Assembly: GCF_002864685.1 (NCBI RefSeq)
Contig: NZ_NMQZ01000014.1
Coordinates: 1-64,000, forward strand
Reading direction: 5' to 3'
Length of the DNA stretch: 64,000 bases
Source of the DNA: Alloalcanivorax mobilis
Lineage (GTDB): Bacteria > Pseudomonadota > Gammaproteobacteria > Pseudomonadales > Alcanivoracaceae
In this document: piece after piece, positions 1-8,293 of the stretch
Position numbering within the stretch: the first letter of the stretch is position 1
Layout of the letters: each line of letters starts with the position of its first letter
Notes under the pieces: model-generated
Seen by the model: the letters and a program-made list of their open reading frames with translations, nothing else
Database searches by the model: none
Told to the model about the DNA's origin: nothing
Made by a program: the position numbers and the translations under genes

Positions 1-137
1 ACCCGAAGGGCGACACAACGGGGTGTCCTTCTTTGTCTACTTTCTTGGACAAGCAAGAAAGTAGAACGCCCAACAGGGCGTCAGCGGCGATGGGAGGTGG
101 ATCAGCATGCGTCAATTCCCGCTATTCCGCGAAGAAC
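1..137. repeat. Hairpin-array repeat, copy 1
   Basis: Positions 1-94 are nearly identical to 26135-26228 (one mismatch seen, near position 34), and weaker similarity continues to about 137. The unit holds three small inverted repeats in a row: GACAC/GTGTC, then TACTTTCTT/AAGAAAGTA, then CGCCC/GGGCG. No protein is evident in it. The window starts inside this copy, so the left boundary is unknown. It looks like a dispersed non-coding element in the gap upstream of ectD. Confidence 0.75.
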
Positions 138-152
138 CTTTTTTTAGGACCG

Positions 153-216
153 GCAAGCTTCAAACTGCAAGTGGCAGGCTACGTCGTCACCTCCCGCAGC
201 TTGAAGCTTGTAGCCC
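153..216. repeat. Degenerate 7-nt repeat pair, inverted
   Basis: The left arm 153-180 reads as four heptads (gcaagct, tcaaact, gcaagtg, gcaggct). The right arm 196-216 reads as three heptads in the opposite sense (gcagctt, gaagctt, gtagccc). The arms can pair around a short core. This is the most degenerate member of the heptad family described in the findings. Confidence 0.5.
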
Positions 217-368
217 CCCCTACAAAGCACGGCGTCCGATCCAGCACGGTCTCGCCCTGTTCCCCCTCCCCACGACGTCTTTACGTAATCTTTACAGTTC
301 CCCTGGTTGAAGAGCCGTGCCCTCCCCCTCAGGCTAGCCCCTGTCCGCGGACAATATTCTTTTCTCGT

Positions 369-385
369 TGTCCGGTTTTCGGAAC
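369..385. promoter_or_regulatory. Candidate IclR-type operator upstream of ectD
   Basis: The 17-nt sequence TGTCCGGTTTTCGGAAC is a near-palindrome that fits 14 of 17 positions of the IclR-family consensus as I recall it (GKTYCRYWWNRYGRAMC). It ends 23 nt before the ectD start codon. The IclR gene at 1342-2139 lies convergent on the other side of ectD. The consensus is from memory and binding is inferred. Confidence 0.35.
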
Positions 386-408
386 GACGTCTCTTAAGGA
401 GGAGAATG

Positions 409-1329
409 ATGACCAGCGAGGACCTTTTCCCAACCCGTCACGATGAGCGCCATGAGCGTTTCAGCCGCGTCGATCCGGTCATTCACGCCCGCAATCAGGA
501 GCGCTGGAACGGCCCACTCGACGAGGTATCCCTGTCCCGCTATGAACGCGATGGCTTTCTCTGGTTCGAGGGCTTTTTCTCGCGGGAGCGGATGAAACCG
601 TTCTTCGATGAGCTTAAGGAAATGGCCAGGGACACCGATCTGATGAATTCGGACCAGGTGATCAAGGATCCGGATTCCGGCGATTTGCGTTCGGTGTTTG
701 ATATGCACCGCATTTCCGAGCGTTTCGACAAACTCACCCGAGACCCGCGCATCCTCGGTATGGTGCGCCAGTTGCTCGGCGGCGACGTTTATATCCACCA
801 ATCGCGAATCAACGATAAGTTTGGCTTTCAGGGCAGCGGCTTTAACTGGCACTCGGATTTTGAAACCTGGCATTCCGAGGATGGCATGCCGCGTATGCGC
901 GCGGTGAGCGCGTCGATCATGCTCACCGACAACAACGAATTCAATGGCCCGCTGATGCTGATACCCGGCTCACACCACTATTTCGTGCCGTGCGAAGGCA
1001 GCACGCCGAAGGACAACTGGAAGGATTCCCTGAAAGCACAGCGTCTGGGCGTGCCCAGCCAGGAAAATCTGATTGATCTGGTCAATCAGGGCGGCATCCA
1101 AGCGCCCAAGGGGCCACCGGGGTCGCTGTTGCTGTTCGAGTGCAATACCCTGCACGCGTCCAACAAAAACCTGTCACCGTGGCCACGGGCGAACCTGTTT
1201 TTTGTCTACAACAGCGTGGACAACACACTGGAACAGCCCTACTGCGGCAATCAACCCCGGCCCGACTTTCTTGGCAATCGGGAGGACACCGAAGCGCTCG
1301 CCATGCACGACCATCTGGAGCCGCTGTAA
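409..1329 (+). CDS. ectD: Ectoine hydroxylase EctD
   Basis: This Fe(II)/2-oxoglutarate dioxygenase converts the compatible solute ectoine into 5-hydroxyectoine. The protein has 306 residues, the usual EctD length. The signature around residues 146-160 (FNWHSDFETWHSEDG) is plainly EctD. The iron ligands would be H148, D150 and H249, within two residues of the numbering I recall for the structurally solved enzyme. I chose the second of two adjacent ATGs because AAGGAGG at 396-402 is then spaced 6 nt away. No ectA, ectB or ectC is nearby, so substrate must come from another locus or from uptake. The gene stands alone and converges on an IclR gene 12 nt away. Identification is secure; in-vivo role without ectABC nearby is inference. 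Confidence 0.93.
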   Translation: MTSEDLFPTRHDERHERFSRVDPVIHARNQERWNGPLDEVSLSRYERDGFLWFEGFFSRERMKPFFDELKEMARDTDLMNSDQVIKDPDSGDLRSVFDMHRISERFDKLTRDPRILGMVRQLLGGDVYIHQSRINDKFGFQGSGFNWHSDFETWHSEDGMPRMRAVSASIMLTDNNEFNGPLMLIPGSHHYFVPCEGSTPKDNWKDSLKAQRLGVPSQENLIDLVNQGGIQAPKGPPGSLLLFECNTLHASNKNLSPWPRANLFFVYNSVDNTLEQPYCGNQPRPDFLGNREDTEALAMHDHLEPL

Positions 1330-1341
1330 CGCGGCTCCGGT

Positions 1342-2139
1342 TTACACGCCCAGTGATTCGATATCGCCGGCGAGAATCGCCAGTTGATGCGCGATCGAAT
1401 TGCGGAACGCCTCGGCGTTGACCAGATAGGAGGGGGCCGAGCAGGTCAGCGCCATGATGGTGCCGTCTTGCAAAAACACCGGTGCCCCGGCGGCGTTGAT
1501 GTTGCGATCCCAATCGCCCAGCGACAAACAGAAGCCGCTCTCTTGAAGCTGGCGGGTGGCGTCGTCCAGGGCTTCCTCGAAGCGCGGCCAGTCATCGCCG
1601 TATTTCTTCTCCAGGGTGATTTTCATCATATCCCGGTCGTTTTCACCGAGCGCGGCGAAATAAGCGCGCCCCGCCGCCGAGGTCGCCAGCGGCATGCGCA
1701 AACCGATCTCCATGCGCAACATGGAGGTGTCCGGCGGCAGCCGGTTTTCCACGTAGATCATGTGCAGCCGGTCACGGCAGGTCAGCCCCACCGAGACGTT
1801 ATTGCGGCGCGCGAACTCGTCCATATAGGGCTTGGCGAGCTGGCGCACTTTCAGGTTGGAGACATAGGCGTAGCCCAGCGATAACACGCCGGAACTGAGC
1901 TGGTACTTTTCCAGATCAGGCAGATAACTGAGGTAACCCAGGCGCGTCAGCGTGTACGTCATCCGTGACACGGTGGCCTTGGGCAGGCTGGTCAGGCGCG
2001 CGATGTCCTGATTGCCCAGAATCACCCCACCCTGACTGAAGGCACGAAGCACATTCAGGCCGCGGGACAACGCTTCAACAAATTTGCGATCTTTGGGTGC
2101 TGTTTCCAGATCCCCGATGGGTTCGATATTTTTAGTCAT
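1342..2139 (-). CDS. IclR-family transcriptional regulator
   Basis: This 265-residue protein has an N-terminal winged-helix domain (about residues 20-80, with a recognition-helix-like segment LPKATVSRMTYTLTRLGYL) and a C-terminal IclR effector domain (about 95-260). IclR proteins usually sense small aromatic or organic acids. The ATG at 2139 follows a weak purine stretch; an upstream in-frame start at 2223 adds a segment unlike the family. The gene lies downstream of, and codirectional with, the TRAP genes but is separated from dctM by a 340-nt gap. Candidate IclR-type palindromes lie upstream of this gene and of ectD. Its effector is unknown, and the LysR at 13358 is a competing regulator for the catabolic operon. 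Confidence 0.85.
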   Translation of the reverse strand: MTKNIEPIGDLETAPKDRKFVEALSRGLNVLRAFSQGGVILGNQDIARLTSLPKATVSRMTYTLTRLGYLSYLPDLEKYQLSSGVLSLGYAYVSNLKVRQLAKPYMDEFARRNNVSVGLTCRDRLHMIYVENRLPPDTSMLRMEIGLRMPLATSAAGRAYFAALGENDRDMMKITLEKKYGDDWPRFEEALDDATRQLQESGFCLSLGDWDRNINAAGAPVFLQDGTIMALTCSAPSYLVNAEAFRNSIAHQLAILAGDIESLGV

Positions 2140-2374
2140 TCGTCCAATTCGTCGCCAGATAAAACACAGCTTCCGGAACCAACCCGCGGTGCCGGCGCCG
2201 GCAAAAACCAACGCGGCGTCCATCGCCGCTGAGTCAGCGGCCGGGCCGCCCAGGGGGCGATCCGGAAGGTCCGATCAATGCAACTACCGGGAGCCCGTCA
2301 AAAGGTGTCTCCCCCTGCTCGGCAGAGCGACAGTGACGTTATGGGGCATATTGCATGTCCGGCCACGGTACCAT

Positions 2375-2391
2375 GTTTCACCCAGCGAAAC
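2375..2391. promoter_or_regulatory. Candidate IclR-type operator upstream of iclR gene
   Basis: The sequence GTTTCACCCAGCGAAAC is a clean inverted repeat (GTTTC/GAAAC, 7-nt spacer) and fits 15 of 17 positions of the recalled consensus GKTYCRYWWNRYGRAMC. It lies about 235 nt upstream of the IclR start codon, where autoregulation is common in this family. Binding is inferred. Confidence 0.4.
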
Positions 2392-2441
2392 CAAAACCTT
2401 CTTATCCGCACGTCCCTCTCTGCGTTTCTTTCCGTTCCACG

Positions 2442-2469
2442 GCCGGCGCCAGCACGAAGCGGCGCCGGC
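2442..2469 (-). terminator. Hairpin after dctM
   Basis: A perfect 9-bp stem, GCCGGCGCC (2442-2450) and GGCGCCGGC (2461-2469), with a 10-nt loop lies just past the dctM stop codon. There is no T-run, so it may protect or process the 3' end rather than act as an intrinsic terminator. Confidence 0.4.
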
Positions 2470-2479
2470 GCGGCGCGGC

Positions 2480-3817
2480 TCAGGACATTAAACCAGGCAG
2501 GAACAGGACGATCTGCGGAAAGGCGATCAGCAAAATCACGGTGACGATGTCGGCGACGATAAACCAGGTCACCCCTTTGAATATCTGGCCGATTGACACC
2601 TCATTACGCACCACCGCCTTGATAATAAAGCAATTAAGACCGATCGGTGGCGAGATCAGGCCGATCTCCAGATATTTGATCATGATGATGCCGAACCAGA
2701 CCAGGTTGTAATCCAGCCCTTTGATGATCGGAATCACGATCGGCAGGGTCAGCAACATGATCTCGATGGAGCCCATGAAGGTGCCGAGGAAAATATACAG
2801 CAACGACAGACAGGCGAGAATCACGAACGGCGGCACGTCGAAGCTGGCGGCCCAGGTGGTGAGATCCGCGGCAATGCCGGTCAGCGCGGTGAACGACGTA
2901 ACCATATAGGCGCCGATCACCGCCGCGAACAACATGGCGGTGGTTTTCAGTGTTTCGCCGAGCGCATTCGAGGTCTTTTTGCGGTCCAGACGGCGGCTGA
3001 ACACGCACAGAAGAAAAGCCACCATGGCGCCAATCCCGCCTGCCTCCGAGGGCGTGAACAGGCCACTGTAAAGGCCGGCCACGATCACCACGATCAGGAC
3101 CAGCATGCCCCAGGTCTTGTTCAGCGCGGCCAGCTTCTCGCCGGTAGTCGAGCGCTCCACCGGTGGCGCCAGAGCCGGATTGTGCTTTGCCCGGACCATC
3201 ACCACCGCCACATAAATGCCCAGCGACAGCAGCCCGGGAATCACCCCGGCGACGAACAGCTCGGCAATCGATTGCTCGGTGAACACGGCGTACAGGATGA
3301 TCAGAATGCTCGGTGGGATCAGCGAGCCCAGCGTGCCAGACGCGGCGACCACGCCGGTCGCCAAGCCTTTCTGATAACCCCGCTGCAGCATTTCCGGTAC
3401 CGCCATGCGCCCCATTGCAGCGGCAGTGGCCAGGCTTGAACCACTGATCGCGGCGAACAGCGCGCAACCCACCGCGGAGGCCACCGCCAGGCCGCCGGGC
3501 ACGCGGCCCAGCCACAACCGCGCGGCGCCATAGATATCCCGGGTAAAACCACCCTCGGTGGCCAGGTAGCCCATTAGCAAAAACATGGGAATGGTGGTGA
3601 AGGTGTATTCCGCGGTACTCGAATAGGGCAACTTACCGAGGAAGGAATTGGCGGTCATCATGCCCGCCTGAATATCGAATGACTGGCTGCGCGCGGCGAT
3701 CACCAGCACCATGCCGACGTAACCGGCGGTGACCAGCACCACGGCAATCGGCACGCGCAACAACAGCAGCACAATCATGCCGGTGGTGACAACGATGCCA
3801 ACGGTTTGCGGATCCAT
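2480..3817 (-). CDS. dctM: TRAP transporter large permease (DctM type)
   Basis: This 445-residue, strongly hydrophobic inner-membrane protein has the usual DctM length and about a dozen membrane segments. Recognisable family stretches include ISGSSLATAAAMGRMAVPEM and GTLGSLIPPSILIILYAVFTEQS. It forms the Na+-coupled transport channel of a tripartite TRAP system together with the DctQ and DctP proteins encoded just upstream. It is the last gene of the minus-strand operon that starts at 13167. The operon makes CoA-transferase, hydratase and lyase enzymes, so the cargo is likely a carboxylate. The exact substrate cannot be read from sequence. Confidence 0.92.
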   Translation of the reverse strand: MDPQTVGIVVTTGMIVLLLLRVPIAVVLVTAGYVGMVLVIAARSQSFDIQAGMMTANSFLGKLPYSSTAEYTFTTIPMFLLMGYLATEGGFTRDIYGAARLWLGRVPGGLAVASAVGCALFAAISGSSLATAAAMGRMAVPEMLQRGYQKGLATGVVAASGTLGSLIPPSILIILYAVFTEQSIAELFVAGVIPGLLSLGIYVAVVMVRAKHNPALAPPVERSTTGEKLAALNKTWGMLVLIVVIVAGLYSGLFTPSEAGGIGAMVAFLLCVFSRRLDRKKTSNALGETLKTTAMLFAAVIGAYMVTSFTALTGIAADLTTWAASFDVPPFVILACLSLLYIFLGTFMGSIEIMLLTLPIVIPIIKGLDYNLVWFGIIMIKYLEIGLISPPIGLNCFIIKAVVRNEVSIGQIFKGVTWFIVADIVTVILLIAFPQIVLFLPGLMS

Positions 3818-3861
3818 GCATCACTCCATTGTTGTTTTGTTGTGATTGTTGATGGGCGGCT

Positions 3862-4419
3862 TCACGGTTTTTTCGCCAGATCGGCGGTATCGCGCAGCGC
3901 CGCATCAAACTCGGTTTCGTCGTCGGGACGCGACGCCGGCCACAACAGCTGCGTCAGTATTCTCAGGCACCACCAGGCCAGCCCCAGCGGGATCAGCATC
4001 TTGGCCGGCCAATCACGCAGATCAAGCACGCTGTTGTAAGCCAGTTCATCGAACACGAACGCGTCGTGGGCGCTCATCCAGCTTACGTAGGTCATGGTCC
4101 CGAATACCGCCAGCCCAAGCAGCAGGCCGATCGAGACCAGCAGCGTCTGCACCGGTTTGGGCAGGAAGTCGGTGAGCACCGTGACCTCAAGATGAGCCCC
4201 CTGGGACTGCACCCAGCTCAGTGGCAAAAACACCAGCGCCACCATCAGCATTTCACTGATCAGCAGATCATCGGGCAGCGGCGTGTTGAAGAAAGTCCGT
4301 CCGATCACGGACAGAAAGGTGACCAGCACCATGGCGCACAACATCAGCTTGGCGATCACGATGAACACCGTGTCGACCAGCGACATACCACGCTCTATGT
4401 TTCGATGCAGATTATTCAC
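3862..4419 (-). CDS. dctQ: TRAP transporter small permease (DctQ type)
   Basis: This small four-helix inner-membrane protein (185 residues from the GTG at 4419) pairs with DctM. I prefer this GTG because GGGAG sits 8 nt upstream. An in-frame GTG at 4446 would add nine residues. The helix around FLPLSWVQSQGAHLEVTVL is typical of the DctQ family. It lies 44 nt upstream of dctM and 68 nt downstream of dctP, the standard P-Q-M order. Confidence 0.88.
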   Translation of the reverse strand: MNNLHRNIERGMSLVDTVFIVIAKLMLCAMVLVTFLSVIGRTFFNTPLPDDLLISEMLMVALVFLPLSWVQSQGAHLEVTVLTDFLPKPVQTLLVSIGLLLGLAVFGTMTYVSWMSAHDAFVFDELAYNSVLDLRDWPAKMLIPLGLAWWCLRILTQLLWPASRPDDETEFDAALRDTADLAKKP

Positions 4420-4487
4420 GGCATTGTCTCCCGGTTTAGTCAGCACACAGCCCGGGCCGGATGGCCCGGGCGAGGACCACTAGAAAG

Positions 4488-5582
4488 TTACTTGCGATCC
4501 CAGGGATAGCCGTTTTCTTCCACCTCTTTCTCGACTTTATCGATTTCCGCCATATAGGCTTTGTAGATCTTGGGGGCCGCCGGGTTGCGTTTGGCCAATC
4601 GACCCACCACGTCCTCGTCGGCCTGACTTACCGCCTTGGCCCAGCTTCGACGCTGTTCGGCGTTCAGGCGGATTACCTTGGTCGGGTACTTTTTGTCGTT
4701 GGTCAATTCATCGCGGCTGTTTTTGCTGTCGATCAGGTCTTCCCTTGCTTCGCGCAGCAGCAATTCGTCCTGCAATGACTTCAGTGCTTTCTTGGATTTT
4801 TCCGAAAGATTCTCGTAGACCCGTTTATTCATCACCACGATATTGGTTTGCTGGCCCAGGTTCGGCTCGATCACGTAATTGGCGATCTCGTGGTGACGGT
4901 AGGGAATCACCAGGTTGAGATAACTCTGAGCGCCATCGATGGTGCCGCGCTCCAATGCGGTGTAGATATCCGGAAAGGTCAGATTCACGGTGGCGACGTT
5001 CCATCCGCCCTGCTCCGCTGCCCTCGCCCAACGGGAGGCGAGACGGATTTTGTCGCCTTTCAGGTCGTCCGGGGTGTAATAGGGGCGGTTCTTACTGAGC
5101 AGCACGCTCGGTCCGATCGAGTAATGGGACAGATAGACCATGTTGTTGCGGTCCAACTCCTCCTTGAGCTCCGGAAAGCGATCGTACATGCGCCGCCAGG
5201 CTTCCATGGCCACGTACTGATCGCCGGTGCCGACACCGGTGGTGGACAGATAATGCAAAGGCATGCGCGCCTGGGAATAGGCGGGAATCACATAGCCGGC
5301 ATCGGCGACGCCGGAGCTGACACCATCGACCGCGTCTTTCAGCTTTACCAGGCTGCCCATGTAATGAATGTTCAGGCTTAGCTCGCCGTCACTACGTTTC
5401 TCCAATTCATCGGACCACCATTTCAGAACCCGGTTGTAAGAGGTGTTGGTCGGCGGTGTGGAACTGGCGAAAGAAATCGCCCGCGCCGAGGCGGCTCCGG
5501 AGATTGCCAGCCCCAGGCCGGCGATCGACAGGGTAATCAGGGCCTGAGTACAGAACGTCTTCAATATCTTCGTTTTAAACAT
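4488..5582 (-). CDS. dctP: TRAP transporter periplasmic binding protein (DctP type)
   Basis: This 364-residue secreted solute receptor captures substrate in the periplasm and delivers it to DctQM. The N-terminus is a signal peptide with likely cleavage after about residue 35. R180, within DLKGDKIRLASRWAR, occupies the region where TRAP receptors carry the arginine that pins the substrate carboxylate. The segment FPDIYTALERGTIDGAQ is a family hallmark. It is separated from the upstream SDR gene by 113 nt containing a 9-bp hairpin, which could raise its mRNA level over the enzymes. Confidence 0.92.
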   Translation of the reverse strand: MFKTKILKTFCTQALITLSIAGLGLAISGAASARAISFASSTPPTNTSYNRVLKWWSDELEKRSDGELSLNIHYMGSLVKLKDAVDGVSSGVADAGYVIPAYSQARMPLHYLSTTGVGTGDQYVAMEAWRRMYDRFPELKEELDRNNMVYLSHYSIGPSVLLSKNRPYYTPDDLKGDKIRLASRWARAAEQGGWNVATVNLTFPDIYTALERGTIDGAQSYLNLVIPYRHHEIANYVIEPNLGQQTNIVVMNKRVYENLSEKSKKALKSLQDELLLREAREDLIDSKNSRDELTNDKKYPTKVIRLNAEQRRSWAKAVSQADEDVVGRLAKRNPAAPKIYKAYMAEIDKVEKEVEENGYPWDRK

Positions 5583-5661
5583 ATTGCTACTCCCGATGGT
5601 CTTGTTGTTAACCCGCCCGGAAAAGCGGGTTTTGTGGCCGCTGCGAGCGGCGTGGAAGAGT

Positions 5662-5687
5662 CAGGAAGGCGATCGTTTGCCTTCCTG
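5662..5687 (-). promoter_or_regulatory. Intercistronic hairpin between SDR gene and dctP
   Basis: CAGGAAGGC (5662-5670) and GCCTTCCTG (5679-5687) form a perfect 9-bp stem with an 8-nt loop, 9 nt after the SDR stop codon. There is no T-run. In TRAP operons the receptor is usually needed in excess, so a stabilising or processing role is plausible. A second, GC-rich inverted repeat ending in TTTT lies near 5610-5635. Confidence 0.4.
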
Positions 5688-5695
5688 GCCGGGGA

Positions 5696-6463
5696 TCAAA
5701 ACATAAATTCGCCACCATTCACGTGCAGCGCCTGACCGTTGACGAAGCTGCCGCCATCGCCGCACAGATACAGACAAGCAGCGGCAAGATCATCGACCTC
5801 GCCCCAACGCCGCACTGGAATTTCCTGCTTTTTCTTTTCCAGATCGGTGTTCGGGTACTGGCTCCAATCACGGGTGGTGTTGATCGCCCCCGGCACCACC
5901 GTGTTGCTGGTGATGCCGAAAGGCCCGAATTCCCGCGCCAGCGCTTTACTGAAGCCATGCATCCCCGCCTTGCAGGCAATGTTGTGGGCACGGTTGAGAA
6001 TGTGACCGGTAAAGCCGTCATAGCCGGAAACGTGGATCAGTCGCCCCCAACCGCGCTCTTTCATGCCGGGAAGGACCAGGCGATCCAGGTAGAAAACAGC
6101 GCTGAGATTGGTTTCCAGAACCTGTTTCCAGTCGTCGATGGAGACCTCCAGAAACGGCTGGTGAAGGCGACGACCGACGTTGGAGATGGCGATGTCCACC
6201 GGGCCGAAGCGCTGCTCGGTGGCCGCCACCATTTTTTCCACCGCGTCGGGGTCGGACACATCGCAGAGATGGCCCATGGCCTCGCCGCCCATCTGCTCAA
6301 TCTCCGCCACCACCGCATCGACTTTTTCCTGACTGCGGCCACCATTGATCACCACTCGAACACCGGCCTGGGCCAGGCCAATGGCGATGGCTTTGCCGAT
6401 GTTCTGGCCGGAGCCGGTCACGATCGCGGTCTTGCCGCGCAGTACCTGATTGTTATCATTCAT
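5696..6463 (-). CDS. SDR-family protein lacking the catalytic Tyr
   Basis: This 255-residue protein has a Rossmann fold: a TGSGQNIG nucleotide-binding turn (residues 16-23), then N/D cofactor motifs and a C-terminal NGGEFMF. S146 and K165 of the catalytic set are present, but the residue four before the Lys is N161 (HNIACK) instead of the expected Tyr. It may therefore not work as an ordinary alcohol dehydrogenase. A strong GGAGG precedes the ATG. It sits between the CitE-like lyases and the TRAP genes, so it likely handles a pathway intermediate. Substrate unknown. Confidence 0.82.
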   Translation of the reverse strand: MNDNNQVLRGKTAIVTGSGQNIGKAIAIGLAQAGVRVVINGGRSQEKVDAVVAEIEQMGGEAMGHLCDVSDPDAVEKMVAATEQRFGPVDIAISNVGRRLHQPFLEVSIDDWKQVLETNLSAVFYLDRLVLPGMKERGWGRLIHVSGYDGFTGHILNRAHNIACKAGMHGFSKALAREFGPFGITSNTVVPGAINTTRDWSQYPNTDLEKKKQEIPVRRWGEVDDLAAACLYLCGDGGSFVNGQALHVNGGEFMF

Positions 6464-6509
6464 AGGCTTTCCTCCAGGGCACCAGGCCCCTCAGTACTCC
6501 GCATCCGGG

Positions 6510-7373
6510 TTATGCGGTTCGCGCCGCCAGCGCTTCGGCGAATGCCACTACTCTTTGCGCTTGGTCGGCGTGCAAGTTTTCAATCATGTTGCCGTCCAGA
6601 ACCGCCACGCCCTTACCCTCGGCGAGGGCGTCTTTCCAGGCGGCCAACACACGCCGCGCTTGTTCGACTTCACTGAGATCGGGGCCAAACAGGCGATTGG
6701 CGGGCTCGACCTGGCTGGGGTGGATCAGGGTCTTACCGTCAAAGCCCAACGCCCTGCCCTGCCGGCAAACCGATTCGAAGGCGGCAACGTCGCGCAGATC
6801 CAGACACACGCCGTCGAGCACCTCGCAGCCGAAGCGCCGCGCGGCCACCACCGTGCGTGACAGCGCATACAGCAGCGGCAACCGCTCGGCACCCGGCTCG
6901 ACACGCAGTTCCTTGATCAGATCGGAGGTGCCCATGACCATCACGGCGGCCCCGCTGGCCGCGATCTCATCCACATTGGCCAGCGCCTGAGGTGTCTCGA
7001 TCATGACCCAAAGCGCGGGCCGGTGTGCTGCATCGCCGAGCTGCTCAAGACAACGTTTCGCCATCGCCGCGTCGTCCACCTTTGGCACCAATACGGCGTC
7101 GGGCGCGGCGCCCACCGCGGCTTTCATGTCGTCTTGGAACCAGGGAGTTTGCTCGCCGTTGACACGCACGATCATCTCCCGATGCCCATAGCCGCCGGCA
7201 CGCACCTGGTCGCACACCAACCCGCGCGCCTCATCCTTGCGCGCCGGGGCGACGGCGTCTTCCAGATCAAGGATCACCGCGTCGCAATCCAGGCTCTTCG
7301 CCTTTTCCATGGCCCGCTGATTGACACCCGGCATATACAGCACCGAGCGTCGTGGTCTGAGTGTCATCGTCAT
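6510..7373 (-). CDS. CitE-like HpcH/HpaI CoA-ester lyase (A)
   Basis: This 287-residue TIM-barrel protein begins with RRSVLYMPGVNQRAMEKAK and has DLEDAVAP, typical of CitE-type acyl-CoA lyases. The Mg2+ and substrate elements MIETP and GKTLIHPSQVEPAN are present. Such enzymes cleave malyl-CoA, citramalyl-CoA and similar CoA thioesters, often releasing pyruvate or glyoxylate. In an itaconate-type pathway the match would be citramalyl-CoA lyase, giving acetyl-CoA and pyruvate. It is separated by 18 nt from a second lyase. Which of the two cleaves which substrate is unresolved. Confidence 0.85.
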   Translation of the reverse strand: MTMTLRPRRSVLYMPGVNQRAMEKAKSLDCDAVILDLEDAVAPARKDEARGLVCDQVRAGGYGHREMIVRVNGEQTPWFQDDMKAAVGAAPDAVLVPKVDDAAMAKRCLEQLGDAAHRPALWVMIETPQALANVDEIAASGAAVMVMGTSDLIKELRVEPGAERLPLLYALSRTVVAARRFGCEVLDGVCLDLRDVAAFESVCRQGRALGFDGKTLIHPSQVEPANRLFGPDLSEVEQARRVLAAWKDALAEGKGVAVLDGNMIENLHADQAQRVVAFAEALAARTA

Positions 7374-7391
7374 GGTGTCGCTCCCGCCGCC

Positions 7392-8288
7392 TTACATACC
7401 GATCAGATCGGCCTTGCGAATGGTGTTTTCGAGAATCCGTATCGAGGCCGCGTCGACCATATCGCCGTCCACGGCGACCGCGCCGAGGCCCTGGGCTTCC
7501 GCTTCCTGATAGGCCTTGGCGAGCTTGCGCGCGCGATCCACGCTGTCCTTGCTGGGCGAGTACTCATGGTTGGCGATTTCGATCTGACTGGGGTGGATTG
7601 CCCACTTGCCGCTGGCACCGAGAATCCGCGAACGTTTGCACTCTTCCCGATAGCCTTCCGGGTTCTTGAAGGCGGCGTAGGGACCATCAACCATGTCGAT
7701 GCCGGCGGCGCGCGCGGCGATGATTACCTTGTTGCGCGCGTAGTGCCAGATATCGCCGGGGTAGCCGTCGGACGAGCCGATTGCCTTCGTATCCACACCC
7801 TGGGACGCGGAATAATCGCCGGGGCCGAAAATCAGTGCTTCCAGACGCGGTGATGCCAGTGCGATCTCCTCGGCGTTGATCATCGCTTCCACCTCCTCGA
7901 TCAGCACCTCCAGGGCGATGCGGTTTTCAAGACCAAGCCGGGTTTCGAGCTGGGTCAGCAACACATCCACCCACCACACGTCCTTGGCGCTTTTCACCTT
8001 GGGAATAATGATCATGTCGAGATTGGCGCCGGCCTGCTCCACCACATCGATGATGTCGCGGTGGGCGTATTCGGTTTCCAGATTGTTGATTCTCACGGCA
8101 CGGGTTTTGTTGCCCCAGTCCAGGTTGTTCAACGCCGCCACCACCTTAGCGCGGGCGCCTTCCTTTTCGCTGGGCGCCACCGAATCCTCGAGATCAAGAA
8201 ACACCAGATCCGCGTCCGAGGCGGCGGCCTTGGCCATCATCTTTTCGCTGCTGCCCGGGGTGGACAGTTCCGAACGACGTAAACGCAT
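7392..8288 (-). CDS. CitE-like lyase (B), malyl-CoA/beta-methylmalyl-CoA lyase type
   Basis: This 298-residue protein belongs to the same fold as the adjacent lyase but differs in detail: RRSELSTPGSSEKMMAKA at the N-terminus, DLEDSVAPSEK, an EVLIEEVEAM segment and FGPGDYSASQG. These remind me of L-malyl-CoA/beta-methylmalyl-CoA lyases, which release glyoxylate plus acetyl- or propionyl-CoA. GKWAIHPSQIEIAN completes the active-site barrel. It lies 5 nt downstream of the CoA-transferase gene, so the two are likely translated together. Confidence 0.83.
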   Translation of the reverse strand: MRLRRSELSTPGSSEKMMAKAAASDADLVFLDLEDSVAPSEKEGARAKVVAALNNLDWGNKTRAVRINNLETEYAHRDIIDVVEQAGANLDMIIIPKVKSAKDVWWVDVLLTQLETRLGLENRIALEVLIEEVEAMINAEEIALASPRLEALIFGPGDYSASQGVDTKAIGSSDGYPGDIWHYARNKVIIAARAAGIDMVDGPYAAFKNPEGYREECKRSRILGASGKWAIHPSQIEIANHEYSPSKDSVDRARKLAKAYQEAEAQGLGAVAVDGDMVDAASIRILENTIRKADLIGM

Positions 8289-8293
8289 AAGTT

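Larger units (their letters stand above)
2140..2479. other. Gap between dctM and the IclR gene
   Basis: This 340-nt stretch has no convincing gene. It contains the dctM downstream hairpin (2442-2469) and a palindrome matching IclR-type operators (2375-2391), so it most likely combines an operon end with the iclR promoter. Confidence 0.6.

Noticed and set aside
307-408. N-terminal extension of ectD from an upstream ATG
   Set aside because: The extra 34 residues are unlike EctD, and the AAGGAGG site clearly serves the ATG at 409.
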